A stretch of 64,000 bases of DNA from Sitta carolinensis (Eukaryota > Chordata > Aves > Passeriformes > Sittidae), in the NCBI GenBank assembly GCA_032173965.1, contig CM063283.1, forward strand, positions 37,053,743 to 37,117,742, read 5' to 3'. Made by a program: the position numbers and the translations under genes. Shown here piece by piece: positions 10,811 to 23,400 of the stretch. The stretch's first letter is position 1, and each line of letters opens with the position of its first letter. The notes beneath the pieces were generated by a model. It ran no database searches. It had not been told where the DNA came from and saw nothing but the letters and a program-made list of their open reading frames with translations.

Positions 10811-13700
10811 TTAAAAAAAAAAAAGTAGAAAAAAAGCGCCTTTAAGTATTGTCAGTTTACCATGTGTGGTAAACAGAACAAACAATAGACTTGCTTAACC
10901 TTCTTCCCCACCCTCTGAGACTCTCTACAAGTTCTGTATGACCTACTTTATAGAAATCACATCATATTTAGAATGTTAAATATTATGGAAAGTATAATTC
11001 CCTAGGGCAAATAAATTAGACTTCTTGGGAAAAGTGGTAAACATAGAATTATAAATGCTTTGTGTTCTCTTAATCTGTGCCAGCCCATTCTAATGCATAT
11101 TTTATAACCTTTAACTGGAGTTAAAACAAAGCAACAGCCCCCAATTCACTTTTAAATTCTATTTCGTTTATACTGGGAAAATCTTTGAGATATCAGATGT
11201 TGCAAATAAATAGTTAATATCCTTACATGGTTGTGACAGAACTTCTGATAAAGTAAGGGAAAGTTTTGCAGCAGATTTTAAATTGCAGGTAGCTATGATT
11301 TGTACTGAATGGTGTCCACACTGCGTGAGGACACTGGATGCTGGACAGGGCTCTCTAGAATAGCTGGAAATAATGTGAAGAATTAAGGGCTGTGTACTTG
11401 TGTGAACATGCATGGATGGAATAATGGTAATATTCAAACAAACTTGTATATTTTTATCTTATGCCTGCATACGTCTCTGACAGCTTGGTGATTTTTGCAC
11501 TTTGATCTGTGAATTCATGTCCCACTTAAAAGTCCCATATTTTGGAGGGAAAAAACCTTTTCCCGTGGCAGAGGGGAAAAGGCTTATCTTATTTTTCCCC
11601 CCTGAAATTTTGTCGTGTTCTTCATTGATCTGTGGTTGCTAATGGTGAAACAATGATGTCATAGCTAGGAGGTTATTTTTTTCCATTAGTGTTCAGCTGT
11701 AAAACCATTTTATATGGAAGTAGCTTTTGTCTTGCATGTCCATGTCCTCCTTCCCTTGGGATTAGAGTCTGCAGAACTTAAATTATGGAATAATTAAAAT
11801 AAGCACTTACATTTTTAATCCTGGTTATTCTGCACTTAACAACAAATTATCAAATTACCTTTGAGCAAAACCTTATTCAAATTTTGCATAGCAGATTTGG
11901 ATTTTGCATAGCCCAAAATGTCCCTGCTTGCTAATGATGTTTGTGATGTACAGATCTTCACTCTATACTTGTCTCTGATGAGTTGATGGGTTTGTCTGTT
12001 TGTTTTTCCAAGATGTTTTAATTCTTAAACACATCTTAAAGAATTATCTCACTTACTGTACATCTTGACAGTAGAGCCCAGCCACGATGCTTTTGATAAA
12101 CAGCTCTTTGGTGTGTGCTTGAGGCTATTGAAAGGATTCTGAGGGAAGGGTAAAAAGGGTCAAGCAAGCTCTGGAGTTCACTTCTGTGATTAGTCTCACA
12201 GAATATTTTGGATCTGTCTGCTTACTTATTTTTTTTTCTAGGAGAAAATAAGCTTTTCCTGTGATTTGGCAGAAGTCTGTTGACATGCAGAGGGACATTT
12301 TAAAGGCATCTCGCTACAGGAGGCCTAGAAGAATCCAATTTCAGAAGTGGTTTGGAAAGGGATAGAATAATCACACTGCATTATCTACACTCAGCATATA
12401 GATAAACCTGTTTTTCTTCATGTAGATATCTATTATTAGAAAGGTCTCAATGCAAATATTAACACACATTGTGATGACTCATGTTTTTTCATGGAGCATT
12501 CAGAGGATGCTCAAAGACGGTTGTCTGGTCCATTTAGTGAAAATACATTACAATAGGTTTGAAATAGTGTATTCTTCATGGTTTGCTATGTTTCTAGAAA
12601 GACCAGTTACTTAACTTCCTGTTACATTAGGGATTTTTAAAAAAATAATAATTCCAGCTATTGCTAGACATACAGTAGAAGAATTTCATAGGTCCTTCTC
12701 TCAGTTCTTTGCTCTCATATGGTTTATCTAGTTCTTCAATAATCTTCCCCCACCACATTATGCTTGTATCCATTACCAATATTCCAGGCATTTATTCCAA
12801 ACCTCAGTGAACGTGTAAAAAGCAGATTTTGAAGACTGAACATTTTCACTGAGGATTTAAACCTATTGCAAGCTATTCATACAGTTGTTGTCTCAGCATA
12901 TTTTTCAAAGTCTTAAGTTCAGTCTGACTGAGAGGAAGTTTTATTGTGGTATGAAGTATTTCCTAATGATATTGAAATAAAAAAGGTTCTTTTACATCTG
13001 TTCTTTTGGAAGACAAACAACTTGATGCTCTTTCTCTTTCCTAGGTAGCTCATTTTAAAATGGTAACATAAAAAATAAGATCAAGTTTTTGTTAGTGTCA
13101 ATGTCCTTCATAGACACTTAAGGTTTATAAGGTCCCAGAAACGTACTTTACATAGGTATGAAGAAACATATTATATAAAAGGAATCCTGTTTCTCAGATG
13201 AGTCATGCACATTTGCATTAACTTTTTAAAGTTTTTTTAAGAAAAATAAAACAATATGAAAGATAAAATTTTTCTGTTACATTAACAAATACTGTAGCTT
13301 AGATGCTCCTTTACTCATCAGATGGAAATTACATCTCATCATAGTCTAGAAATGTCTTCCCTTTCTACTATGCTGATGAGTTCCACCTTTTATTTTGTTC
13401 AGAGCCCATTCCCTGAACTATCTCACCAATACTCAAAATACTTTTTATTTTATTTCCACATGGAAAGATGTTCTCAGCAAATCTATCCTAGAAGTACATA
13501 CTTGACACAGTGGGATCCTCGGTAAGAGACTCAACCCAGAGGACTGTGCCCTTCCCAGAGAGATGCATCTCAGAGTGTACACCTTCCAGGGGTACTGGCT
13601 GCTCCCTTTAGCTGTGGGGGACTTCAGCAGGCAATATCAGCTCTTAGTAGTGATTTCAGCCCATGATTTCATCTCAGCCTTACTGAGTCCCCATGGCCAA
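10810..13700. other. AT-rich non-genic DNA
   Basis: No gene or clear transposon. It holds a small hairpin (CCTTTTCCC at 11556-11564 paired with GGGAAAAGG at 11574-11582) and a short 20-base-period duplication at 11881-11912. Otherwise I see nothing in it. Confidence 0.6.
11881..11912. repeat. short direct duplication, period 20
   Basis: ATTTTGCATAGC occurs at 11881-11892 and again at 11901-11912, with AGATTTGG between. This looks like a small tandem duplication or replication-slippage scar. Confidence 0.7.
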
Positions 13701-13726
13701 TGCAGGAATGAGAGAGAGAGGAGTCT

Positions 13727-13960
13727 GTGAAGCGCTTTCCACAGAGGTATCTTTATTGGCAGATCTCTGCAAAGGGAGCCAGTGACAGAGGACTCCTGGA
13801 GTTGGAGGCTGTGGATGAGGTTTTTATGGGGACTTGGCAGGAGGTGGATACAGACTATTTACATAGGGGTCAAGGCATGCTGGGGTTTGGGTTCGCCAGG
13901 TCACAGTGAGTGCAAGAGAGGTTGCTTATCTCAGGGTCAGTTCTGCCTTTCAACAGTCCC
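13727..13960 (-). mobile_element. possible solo LTR of an endogenous retrovirus
   Basis: Read on the minus strand, this block has a TATA-like CATAAAAA (13828-13821) followed about 65 bases later by a polyadenylation signal AATAAA (13757-13752). It then closes toward a CA-type end near 13727. That spacing is the usual U3-R-U5 order of an LTR. The block is also more GC-rich than its flanks, and on the plus strand it starts TGTG and ends near TTCAACA at about 13960. I see no confident target-site duplication, primer-binding site or internal retroviral genes. The ends are therefore approximate and the identification is tentative. Confidence 0.3.
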
Positions 13961-16800
13961 TCTCCGTGGAAGAGCAAGGGCTATCTCACAGAGGACTTTT
14001 CATCCTCTACACATACTAGCTACTTTGCATTTGGATTCAGTTGTTTCTTCCCTATTCCATTTAGATGTGCATGAAGTTTTATTATTCTATTATAGATTAG
14101 AAATTATTAATTGGAATAGCAGTACTGGGATTAAAAGGATGGTCAGCCAGTGGTTTGCATGGAGAATGATGCGTAGGAGGCTGCCTGTATACCGATGGAA
14201 CACCCATAACATGCTGGGACATTTTACAGCTTTTGTGTTTCTTTATTCTTTTGTTAAATGTACATAAATCTTCAGGCTCCTTACTGTGGGTGAAAGCAAC
14301 TATGTCCCAGATTAACTGAAGCTTTCATATAGAAAGAGAGTATTTTAGGCAGCACCTAAAATTGAAGACAAGGTAGTTTTCATGAGCAACTCAGCACTTA
14401 AATATAGCTTTAAAATAAATGTCTGGTGGAATGCTGAGCATGTGTTTTGAGCATTGTAGATCTGGAAACCTCATGCATGGCTTTATAAGCCACACAACAC
14501 TAAGGAAACTGAAAATTTTCTATTGCAGTTTTACAAGAAAATCCCTAAACAGTTGGGTAACTTGGATAGCTGATACGAGTATGCTTAGAATAATAATTAA
14601 AATAATATAATGTCTTAAGTCAGTAACTATTGCCTGTTTACTCATAAGCAAGTGACTAACCCAATCTCAGTTTCGCTCTCCCTTTACATAATTACTTGTT
14701 GAAAGGGCTATAATTTGGTAGGAAGAGAAAAAAGACGTGACTTGACGCCGCTCCTCCTAAAGGTGGGTGGAACTGAGACTGAGGGCAAATGTCTGTTGCT
14801 CTTTTTTTTCTTGTGCTACCTTATTTTGATTCTTGTTTTAAGCATTAACCTTTGAAGACTACCTTTGCTGATATCATCTGTTTGTTTCTGCTGAGTCAGT
14901 CTGCCCACTTACAAAATTTATGTATACAGAAACTCTTGTAACCAAAGGCACTGTTCTGTTCTAATTGAATTCAGTGGCAGATCTCTCAACGATTTGATTA
15001 GTTGGTTGAACTGTGTAAAACAACATCTTCCTCTTTCTGTAAAAAACTGTTGCAACCCTTTCCTTTTTCTGCTTCATTTGGTACCTTGCATCTATCTAAG
15101 GAAAGATGGCACATTCATGCAGCAGTATGGAATAGGAGTTGATTGTCTATGTCCAGCAGGATATTTTTCCCAGGGATTATGAGTGGATAGAACATCTAGT
15201 CAGCTTTTGTATACAAGGATTAGAAGTATTTGAGGGGAGAATGTTTGTCATAGGTATGTGAACAGCCTTTTTAGCTGAATTATCATATCATATCATATTT
15301 TAAACATTGAGTCATAAAATCCATAGCTAAAAGGACATAGAGTAATTATTTTAGCCCATCCTTTGGCCAAATACATGATTTGCTTTCTAGGCCATTTATG
15401 AAATGTTCGTGTGACCTGTTTAATTTGAACTGATGCAGCAGAATTGTTTCTATATCTGTTAGACCTCCTAAAGTTTACAATTGGTCTCCAGAAAATGACC
15501 CCCACATACATAAAAGAATACAGAAGTTGACCTACAGTTCAGATTACATGAATGAAAGAAGAATTTTCTCCTTTTGATTTTCTGACCTATTAGTTGTGTT
15601 AAAAAAAACACTGACATTACAGAATTAGCTTTATTTCATACCTAAAAATGTGGAAACTTGAAAATGTGCATTAAGTGAAACTGTTAGTCTGTAGCTGTAG
15701 AACACAAGAAAAATTGATGGGATGTCCACCTTACTTGATAAAGGTCCACCTTACCAGTTAATTCTGGAGTGGACTGTAAGATAACCTTAGGAAGCTAAAG
15801 AAAAATTTCTACTCCAATTGTTAATTCATTGTAGAAACATCACATTATGTGATTAAGAAGATATTGGCTGTATGTATTGGAAGATGTGTTTTTTGTCATA
15901 ACATTGCTTTAAATTCAGAGATAACCTCTGATGGTACTTGTTTCAACATGAGAGGAATCAGGATCCTGTGAGATACTTACATATTTGGCTTGGCAGATCA
16001 GAACATAACTTCCATTTTCTTCTCTTTAGTCTTGAAAGTTGAATATAATTTTTTGGGGAAGTGCTTTCAACAATATTTCATAGTGTGGCGCTTCTTAGAG
16101 CTAAGCAGCATTTGACATTTTGTTTCTGGCAACACAGCTAAGCTCTTTGTGGGGAACTCAGTGATGTTTACTGTGCTGCTCCTAAGCATAAACTTGTTTG
16201 AAAACAAGGTGGTTTAGTTTGCAGTCAGATCATCATGATTTTTATCACTGCATTTGATGTATAACAGACTGCTTAATTCTCTCTTGTTAAGAAAACCTTG
16301 CCTGAAAGATTTTCTGCATTTTGAGCATTGTGGCAGGAACTGAAAGTTTTGTGCAAAGGAAGATGCGAAATCAAAGCAGTGCTTTTTCTTGTTGTTGTTG
16401 TGTCTTAGCTTAGACAAATGCTTTTGAAACACACTTTCTTCTTGTTTGTGTTCCTTCATGAAATTTGGCCTGCCAGACGAAAAATTAATTTCACAGGGCT
16501 GGTAGATGGTCAGGAAAATGACAAAAAAGTATAAAAGTATCCTCATAGCAAATCAAAGTAAGTACCTGGATTCAGAAGTCTGATTCTGCCAGCTTTGAGG
16601 GGAATCTCCAGAGGAAGGAAATAGAGGAGGATGAGATGAACAGGTCTCTTCATACCAGCTAGAGCCAGTCTTGTGGCCCAAATAACTCATTTCAGTTCCT
16701 ACAACCTTCTGCTGCTTATTTGAAGATAATGTTCAGTAACTGAATATTTTATGCAATGATGAAGGCCAGACAATCAATTAAATCTGATGTACTGTGATGC
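13960..16800. other. AT-rich non-genic DNA
   Basis: No gene recognised. A short (TATCA)n-like run sits at about 15281-15297. The 161-codon open frame at 13782-14267 starts inside the LTR-like block, has no recognisable domain, and is not called. Confidence 0.6.
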
Positions 16801-16810
16801 AAGATTGAAG

Positions 16811-16825
16811 TGTGTGTGTGTGTGA

Positions 16826-16887
<62 letters not shown>
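16811..16887. repeat. compound microsatellite (TG)n(TA)n
   Basis: A TG repeat of about 12 units with one interruption (16811-16834) runs directly into about 26 units of TA (16835-16887). Both parts can form non-B DNA, and such compound dinucleotide tracts are typically length-polymorphic. Confidence 0.95.
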
Positions 16888-16891
<4 letters not shown>

Positions 16892-17019
16892 TCAGATTAC
16901 TAAACCAAGTCCTGAAAATTCCTGAACACCCAACTTCAATTGCCCATGGAGCATTTGCACTAAGCTGTTATTATTAGACCACAGTTTTTATTTAGCGTAT
17001 CATATGCTATTTTTTATTT

Positions 17020-17290
17020 AGCATCCGTGTTTATTTTGGTGCACAGGACGGTTGTTTATAGGAACTTTGGCTCATTTTCTGCAGGAACTGGAACAAATCA
17101 GGGGCTGCAAAAAGAGAGAGGATGCTTTTTGTGATTGATTCAAGAGAAAGACACTCTGGCAAACCCAGTTTTGTCCCTGTTTCTGTCACAGGCTGTCTGT
17201 GTGATGCCGAGCAACTCAATTAAAGCATTTGGCAGATGGCCACTAACTGCATATAATTCATTTTCAGGGTGCTCAGCTTGAGATATGTGG
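17020..17290. promoter_or_regulatory. possible conserved non-coding element
   Basis: This block is complex and of balanced composition inside AT-rich DNA. It has a CAGATGG E-box-like word (about 17234-17240), TCAATTAAAGC, and long stretches lacking low complexity. There is no coding signal. It is called only on its texture; a vertebrate alignment would decide. Confidence 0.18.
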
Positions 17291-20200
17291 GCTCTTACTT
17301 GCAGCAGTTGTTACTCTCCTTACAGCCACTGAAATCAATGGAAGTAGTGGCTGCTCAGCATGTTTGTTAGCGTAGCAGAGGAATGTGCACGTGGAGAAGG
17401 TGAAAGTTCTTGAGTCCTGGTGTCATCTTTCTCACTGATTCTCCCTATGCTGGATTACCAATGATTAATCTCTGCTATCTGTGGAAAATTACGTATAGGT
17501 ATATTTTTGGAAAAGAATGCTTCTGTTGAAATCTGTGATGTTTTTAATGAATGTCCTGATTAAAGAGTACAAGAAGCCAATTATTTCTATATATCTAGTC
17601 TGCTAAATTGTGAACAATGTATGATCCAATAGCTGGATGATGCATATAAATTACTGAATAACTGCCTGTCCCTAATACAGCCTATCCAGAACATGGGCAG
17701 AAACATAAGAACTTAAGAAAAAAATGCGTGTGGTTCACATAGCTAAATAATTATTACATAATGTAAAAAATAAAAGGAGGCAAAATTCAGATTAAAACAA
17801 AAGCCATCTTCTCAGATTTCTCAGTTTCAAAATGCTTGATTTGACAATGTGAATATTGTTCTGAGTAATGTAATAAATGGTATAGGAAATTAAAGTATGG
17901 CTGCACAGCTATAAATACAATTCACAGGCTAAAACTACTCCTATTAACATTGCAACTGAAAGATATAAATCAGTTCATAAGTATGAAATTGCTTGCATGC
18001 TTGGCTTTTTGCAGAGTTGAGATCTAATTAGTGAAAGGCTTGTTCTTGTGAAATACCAGGGTGGGAGTTGTACTTGCACCTTCTAGGACTGGGCCCTACC
18101 TTGAAATGATTATAGCTATATGTCTATTTATAGCTAAGGAGACATTTGAAAGAAATATTTGTTTTATTTGTATAGCATTTTCATTGGTTTACCCTAAAGA
18201 TATATGCTAGATGATAATAAAGTAATAAAAGATTGTTTTCACAGCTGTTTGTCTTTGATTACATATTTCTTTGAAGTATTGCAATAAGACAGACTTTGAA
18301 CCTGGAAAGAGATCAAATAATGAATTGTTCTGCTTTGTGAAGCTTAAGAAGGGATTTTATTGTTGAAACATATAGTGCAACATAGTTTTTTTTCTTCTAA
18401 CAGTTAAATAATGGTTGAAAGTACTATGAGATCATTACAGATGGACTAGATTAAAGACCTCAGGGCCAAACATTAGGAACTGTGTTAGTACTAACTAAAA
18501 TAATTTCTTAAGTTCTGTCATTACCAATTTATTTTTGTTAGTTTTTCTTTTTGAACCAAAATAGTATTTCAAAGAAAGCGTTTTAAATCTTTTAAATATT
18601 CATTTACTTAAAGCTAAAGATGACAGGAAACTTTAATAACTGTATGAATCCTGTGAGATTTTGTTTGTAGTACGGATTGTTTGACCACACTTTGTACCCT
18701 GGATAATACATTTAGTGTTAAATTTGACTAAAATTTGTAGAGCTGTGAATAAACTTCTTAGGATTTTCTCAAACTGAAAGGATTATTGCGTTTAAAATAT
18801 TTCTGAGGAGGTTCAAGTAAAATATCCAATTTTAAAAAAAGCTTTTTATAATGCTTTTATATATGATACTAGGTTCACCACCTCCCCTTGCTGAAATTCA
18901 TCTTGAAAGTAAGTAAGTCACAAATATAAGTGACAGAAAGATTCTTGGTTTATTTTTTTCAAGGCTAGTGCACAATAAAATATCAAATAATGCAGGTCAG
19001 AATTTCTCATGATGTATTTGAGTTCTGCCTGGTGATGTTGGAAGATTATTCCTCTCTACAAGAAATATCTGCAAATTTATGATCATATAGCTGGGATATA
19101 CAAAAATGTTAAGATGTGTATTTTTAAAAATCCTGAAGTGTTTGTACTCTCTGTATCCATCGACTGAAATTATTTGTTGTGTTATTTAGAACAAACTTTT
19201 GTCTCTGTGGAAGAGAGAAACCTTTTAAATGATAATTTCAACAGAAACATTAGACAAAGGAATATTGTAACTTTAGAGATTTTTATGATGAAGGTGTGTT
19301 TAAGAGATGTCACTTTGATATTTTTACATTATGTCCTACATTTGTCAGCTAAAACCAGGATATTGCCTCAATGAGAAAAAGCATGTTCTGCACTTGTCAA
19401 AAGGCAGTAAGTAATGATTAAAATAGCAGTGTGAAACGCTGGGAGATTAAAGTGATGCTAATGATAAGTGAGAGAAGAAAAGGGCAAGCTATATTTTAAT
19501 CCCTGAGAGAATGGTTAATGACTTCTATTGCCTGAGATTAAACTAAACCTGTCTCATCAGCTTTTTCTGCCTGGTGAAAAAAGCTCTCTGCACTTTAATT
19601 TATTAAAGTCTTTTAAGGAAGCACATTGATCCACAGAGGTTAAACTTTAAAAAATTGTGCAAAATACACACTAAAAATGCTTTAACAAAAGTGTGACTTT
19701 GTTGCTTTAGGCAAGCTTACAGTTTTATAAAGAATTCATTGTCTATGGGTTGGTGAATTTAATTAAGGAATATTAATTACTTAAACTGAGAGGTTTGTTC
19801 CTTTTTAAACCAGAACATTTTTGCAATACTGGGGCAGGAATAATAGCAGTAGATTGTAGAAGATAGAAGCAGGAAAGGACAGACTAAGTTAAAATTACTA
19901 TATGATCTGTTATGATAGTGATATAAAAAAGCCATTTTAAAAATGCTTTTCAAAATATAGGTACTGCTTGGTGTAATGTACTGAATACATTTGTTTATAC
20001 TGAGTTACTGTTAATCCATTTCTTTAATCATTCTTATGATTGTAAGACAGTGTTATAAAATCATTCTTACATTGAGAGGCTGCCCAATTTAGCATTGCCT
20101 TTTTAAATGGCCTGTAAAGTCTTTCTTCACATTGAAGAGGGATGGCAGAAAAATAGTTAATTAGACTATTTTTAAAATATATGTGATAGAATTGTCGAGT

Positions 20201-20440
20201 CTGAGTTCTTAGGATAAACTGCGACATTGCAGCATGCTTGGGAAAATAAAATCTTCCTCTCAGGCAGCTCTGGAAGCATTTGTCACTTTTAACCTCCATC
20301 CCTTCATTAGACTTATTTCACATTGCATCTGTATTCTCAGCCTACAGGAGAGACAGTAGGTTTAGAAACATAAAATAGATAATATTCCAGCAAATACACA
20401 TGGCTTGTCTAAGCCTTATTGAAGTTTCAGCTCCACATTC
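17290..20440. other. AT-rich non-genic DNA
   Basis: No gene or identifiable transposon. The segment around 19430-19660 is less repetitive and may contain a conserved element, but I have no specific evidence for that. Confidence 0.6.
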
Positions 20441-20488
20441 TTTTGATTTTTAATTGTTTTTTCCTCTTTATAGGTAAGCATACTGGAG
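20440..20488 (+). promoter_or_regulatory. candidate recursive splice site
   Basis: About 35 bases rich in T lead into CTTTATAG directly followed by GTAAGCA, so an acceptor and a donor abut with no exon between them (junction 20473/20474). This is the arrangement of recursive (ratchet) splice sites known from very long introns of animal genes. A second donor-like GAG|GTAAAC follows at 20488/20489. It matters only if the plus strand here lies inside a transcribed intron, which the window cannot show. Confidence 0.25.
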
Positions 20489-20499
20489 GTAAACAGTGT

Positions 20500-23400
20500 G
20501 CTTTTGTACTCTTTTGCAAGTTCAGTACCCACAGTGCCTTTCTGGCTCCATACTATCAAACTGCAGCGTGCATCCCAGCTCAAGGAATAAATCTGGTGCC
20601 TGTGGATACCAACAGTTCTGCTCTATATCCTTTCCCTCCTGCCTCATGGAAAGCATTTTCCCTTTTGAAATCTCTGAGCCTCTGTAAATAAGGAGCCATT
20701 TAGTTACTATCTTATGTGATGGTTGTAATCCAGGTTATTTTTTAAAGCTGTTTTTTAAGTATAACTTGTTTGGTAAGTGAGTTTAAACTTGATTCACGCT
20801 TTGATGTTAATGAAACACCAATTTATCGGAAGGCCCTGCAGCCCTAATGAGCAGTTTCTTTAAAAAGAACATTTAATCAAGGTTTATTTTTAACTTGTTT
20901 AAACAGATCTAATAGTTTGTGCTGATTTCATTTCAGTATAATAATTGCTAGCAATCCTATTAGTAAGTCGTGGTACATGGAAGTTAACACAAATTCCATT
21001 CTAATGAGCGTAGTGTAACAGCAAAACCCTTGTAGTCAAGGAAAGGTTCATGTTTGAGAGGAGTGACAGAGGCACTTGGACATTTTGCTGACAACAGATT
21101 ATTTTTGTTTTTATACAAATGTCAGGCATGACTTGCTAGCATTTAAGTGGGTTTTGTTATTTTTGAGAGGTGAAGATTTTTCATATTAACTTTTTTAAGG
21201 TGAAAGGAGCCACTTATTTCCTGATGTTAAGAAAAGTACTTGATCTGTTAGGATAACTCATATTTTTCTTTATACTTTACCTGTACATGAGGATTTAGCT
21301 GTTATATGCTATTTTATGAGGATGAAATCCCACAATCCAAAAATACAACTTATGGCATTTATTTTAATGAATATAAAATCTTGGAGGCAATTTAGTGTGA
21401 AAAGCAAATGAAATTCCAGCGCTCAATTTATAGTTAAGAAAAATCTCTAAAAGAGCAGATGAAGCTGAAAAATGTGTGATCATCTGAAATACTATTTTTT
21501 ATGGTTAGCTTAGAGCTGCATCGGTATGTACTGGAGATTGCATAGTCACATTTTCATTGTGACTCCAGTCTTAAGTCTAAATTCTGACTTAGTGGCAAAA
21601 AAAGAAGAAGAAAAAGAATTATTCCTTTGTTTAATAATACAAATATCCCATCATATTTTCAGCCTTAAATACAGTGTTCAGATATTATTGATTGAGTTCA
21701 GTTATTAGCTTTTAATCTTTTTATTACTTAGTCTGACACTTAAAATATGGGCAAGTTTGGATATAAATAATATAAAATTATTCTATTTTATAGAATAATT
21801 TTATTATTTATAAAATATGAGTGATTTAGGATTTTAGAACAGTACTAAAACATGTTCTGATGTACTGAAGGGTATCTGTAGGTTACACATTGTTTATAGA
21901 TTTCTGGGTTTCTGATTGGAATCCAGGAGCCATGTGTTTTACAAGTGTTGGAGGTAGGGCAGAAGACTATACCTTCTAATAACATTGGTAATTGGATTTC
22001 AGTTGTGCAAGGAGTCTTGAAGTCTTTACAAATTCAGTACTCCACCCAAACAGGCAGCATGCATGGTCAGTACTTGGGCCTGTCAGTAGATGGAATGATC
22101 CTGGTTGTTTGCACCAGCATCTTACTGGGAAATCATTCATTGTGATTCTTCTGTTTCTGAGGGCTGGGAGGGAAGAATAGCTGCGTTTGTATTTCAGCTC
22201 TAGCTTGCTCTATGACACTGGTTTTCTCATTTTGAAAGAAATCACAATATAGTAATGATCCACTCTTTGTATACTTCCTTCTTTTCCTCCTTTGCTTCTT
22301 TAGTTATAGAAGAAAAAAAAACTGATTTGGTCATAGTACTTAAGTGTGTGATTTCAAGGACATGCTACCCATGTTATTTAGAAAATGTTTGTAATGGCTG
22401 CAACAAAAAATAATACAACTGCTTTGTGATGATAAGGGTGATACGGTGCAGATTGTCTGACACTGATGTGTTAAAACTTTCTTCTCTTGAATATCTTCAG
22501 GATATGATTTTCCTCTGCCCAACAGGCTCCACTTATGTGACCTGAGTTTGTGCCTGGGTAAGGATACGGTCCTGGATTTGTTGGGGAAAGAATGTCTTTA
22601 ATACTTAAATCACCTTCCCAATGTTGTCTCCTTGCTAAAATAAGTGTGAGAAGTGTTAGTCCTTGTCCCACAGCTTCTCCTTGGTGAGCAGGAGGCCTGG
22701 CTACAGTCAAGGGAAGGTTCTGGTGCTCAAAGGTCTCTCTTGAGTATTCAGAATGATAACAAACAATTCTCTGTTACAGTGAATGGGTGAGTAAAAGCAC
22801 GACACCTCTACAGTTTAAATTTCATGATGGCTTTTTTAAAAAGGAAGGAAGGTTTTGAAATACTTATCCTTTTGGGGTTTTATTGTGGGGAGCTGTTAAG
22901 AAAAAAAGTAGCATAGATGATTGTGGGAGTCAAAGCAGAGCATTAGCTCAAAGACTTGTGTTCAGTTCATTTTTCACATTGATTTTTGAATGTGAGTAAT
23001 ACGGCGTACCTTGAAATACTTTCAAAGGTATATATTTTTACCATCAAAATGCTTAATGCTGTCCTGCAAAACTAAAACAACTGCATCTGGTTTAGACCGA
23101 GTTTCTGTCAAATCTTTTAGAGGGAATGTCAGATCACATCTAAATACTCTTTTCTAGTGGAAGTTTGAAGACTTCTTTAAAGATGAGGGAAATAAATTGG
23201 GACTCAACTGTTCATTGACAAATGTATGCTCCAATGAATCACTTCATCTGACTTAAGTCCTTTTTTCTGCCTTACTAAAAACAAACTCATGCTATTTGTA
23301 CTTAAGGCTCATACACACTGCACCCTGAATACTAAGTTGGAATGTATTTACTAATGTGAAAGAACCTGTGGTCCTTTCATGCATCAGGTTGTCATAGAAA

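Noticed and set aside
13782..14267. 161-codon plus-strand frame
   Set aside because: It begins inside an LTR-like block, overlaps another frame, shows no recognisable domain, and has no initiation context or splice sites agreeing with it.
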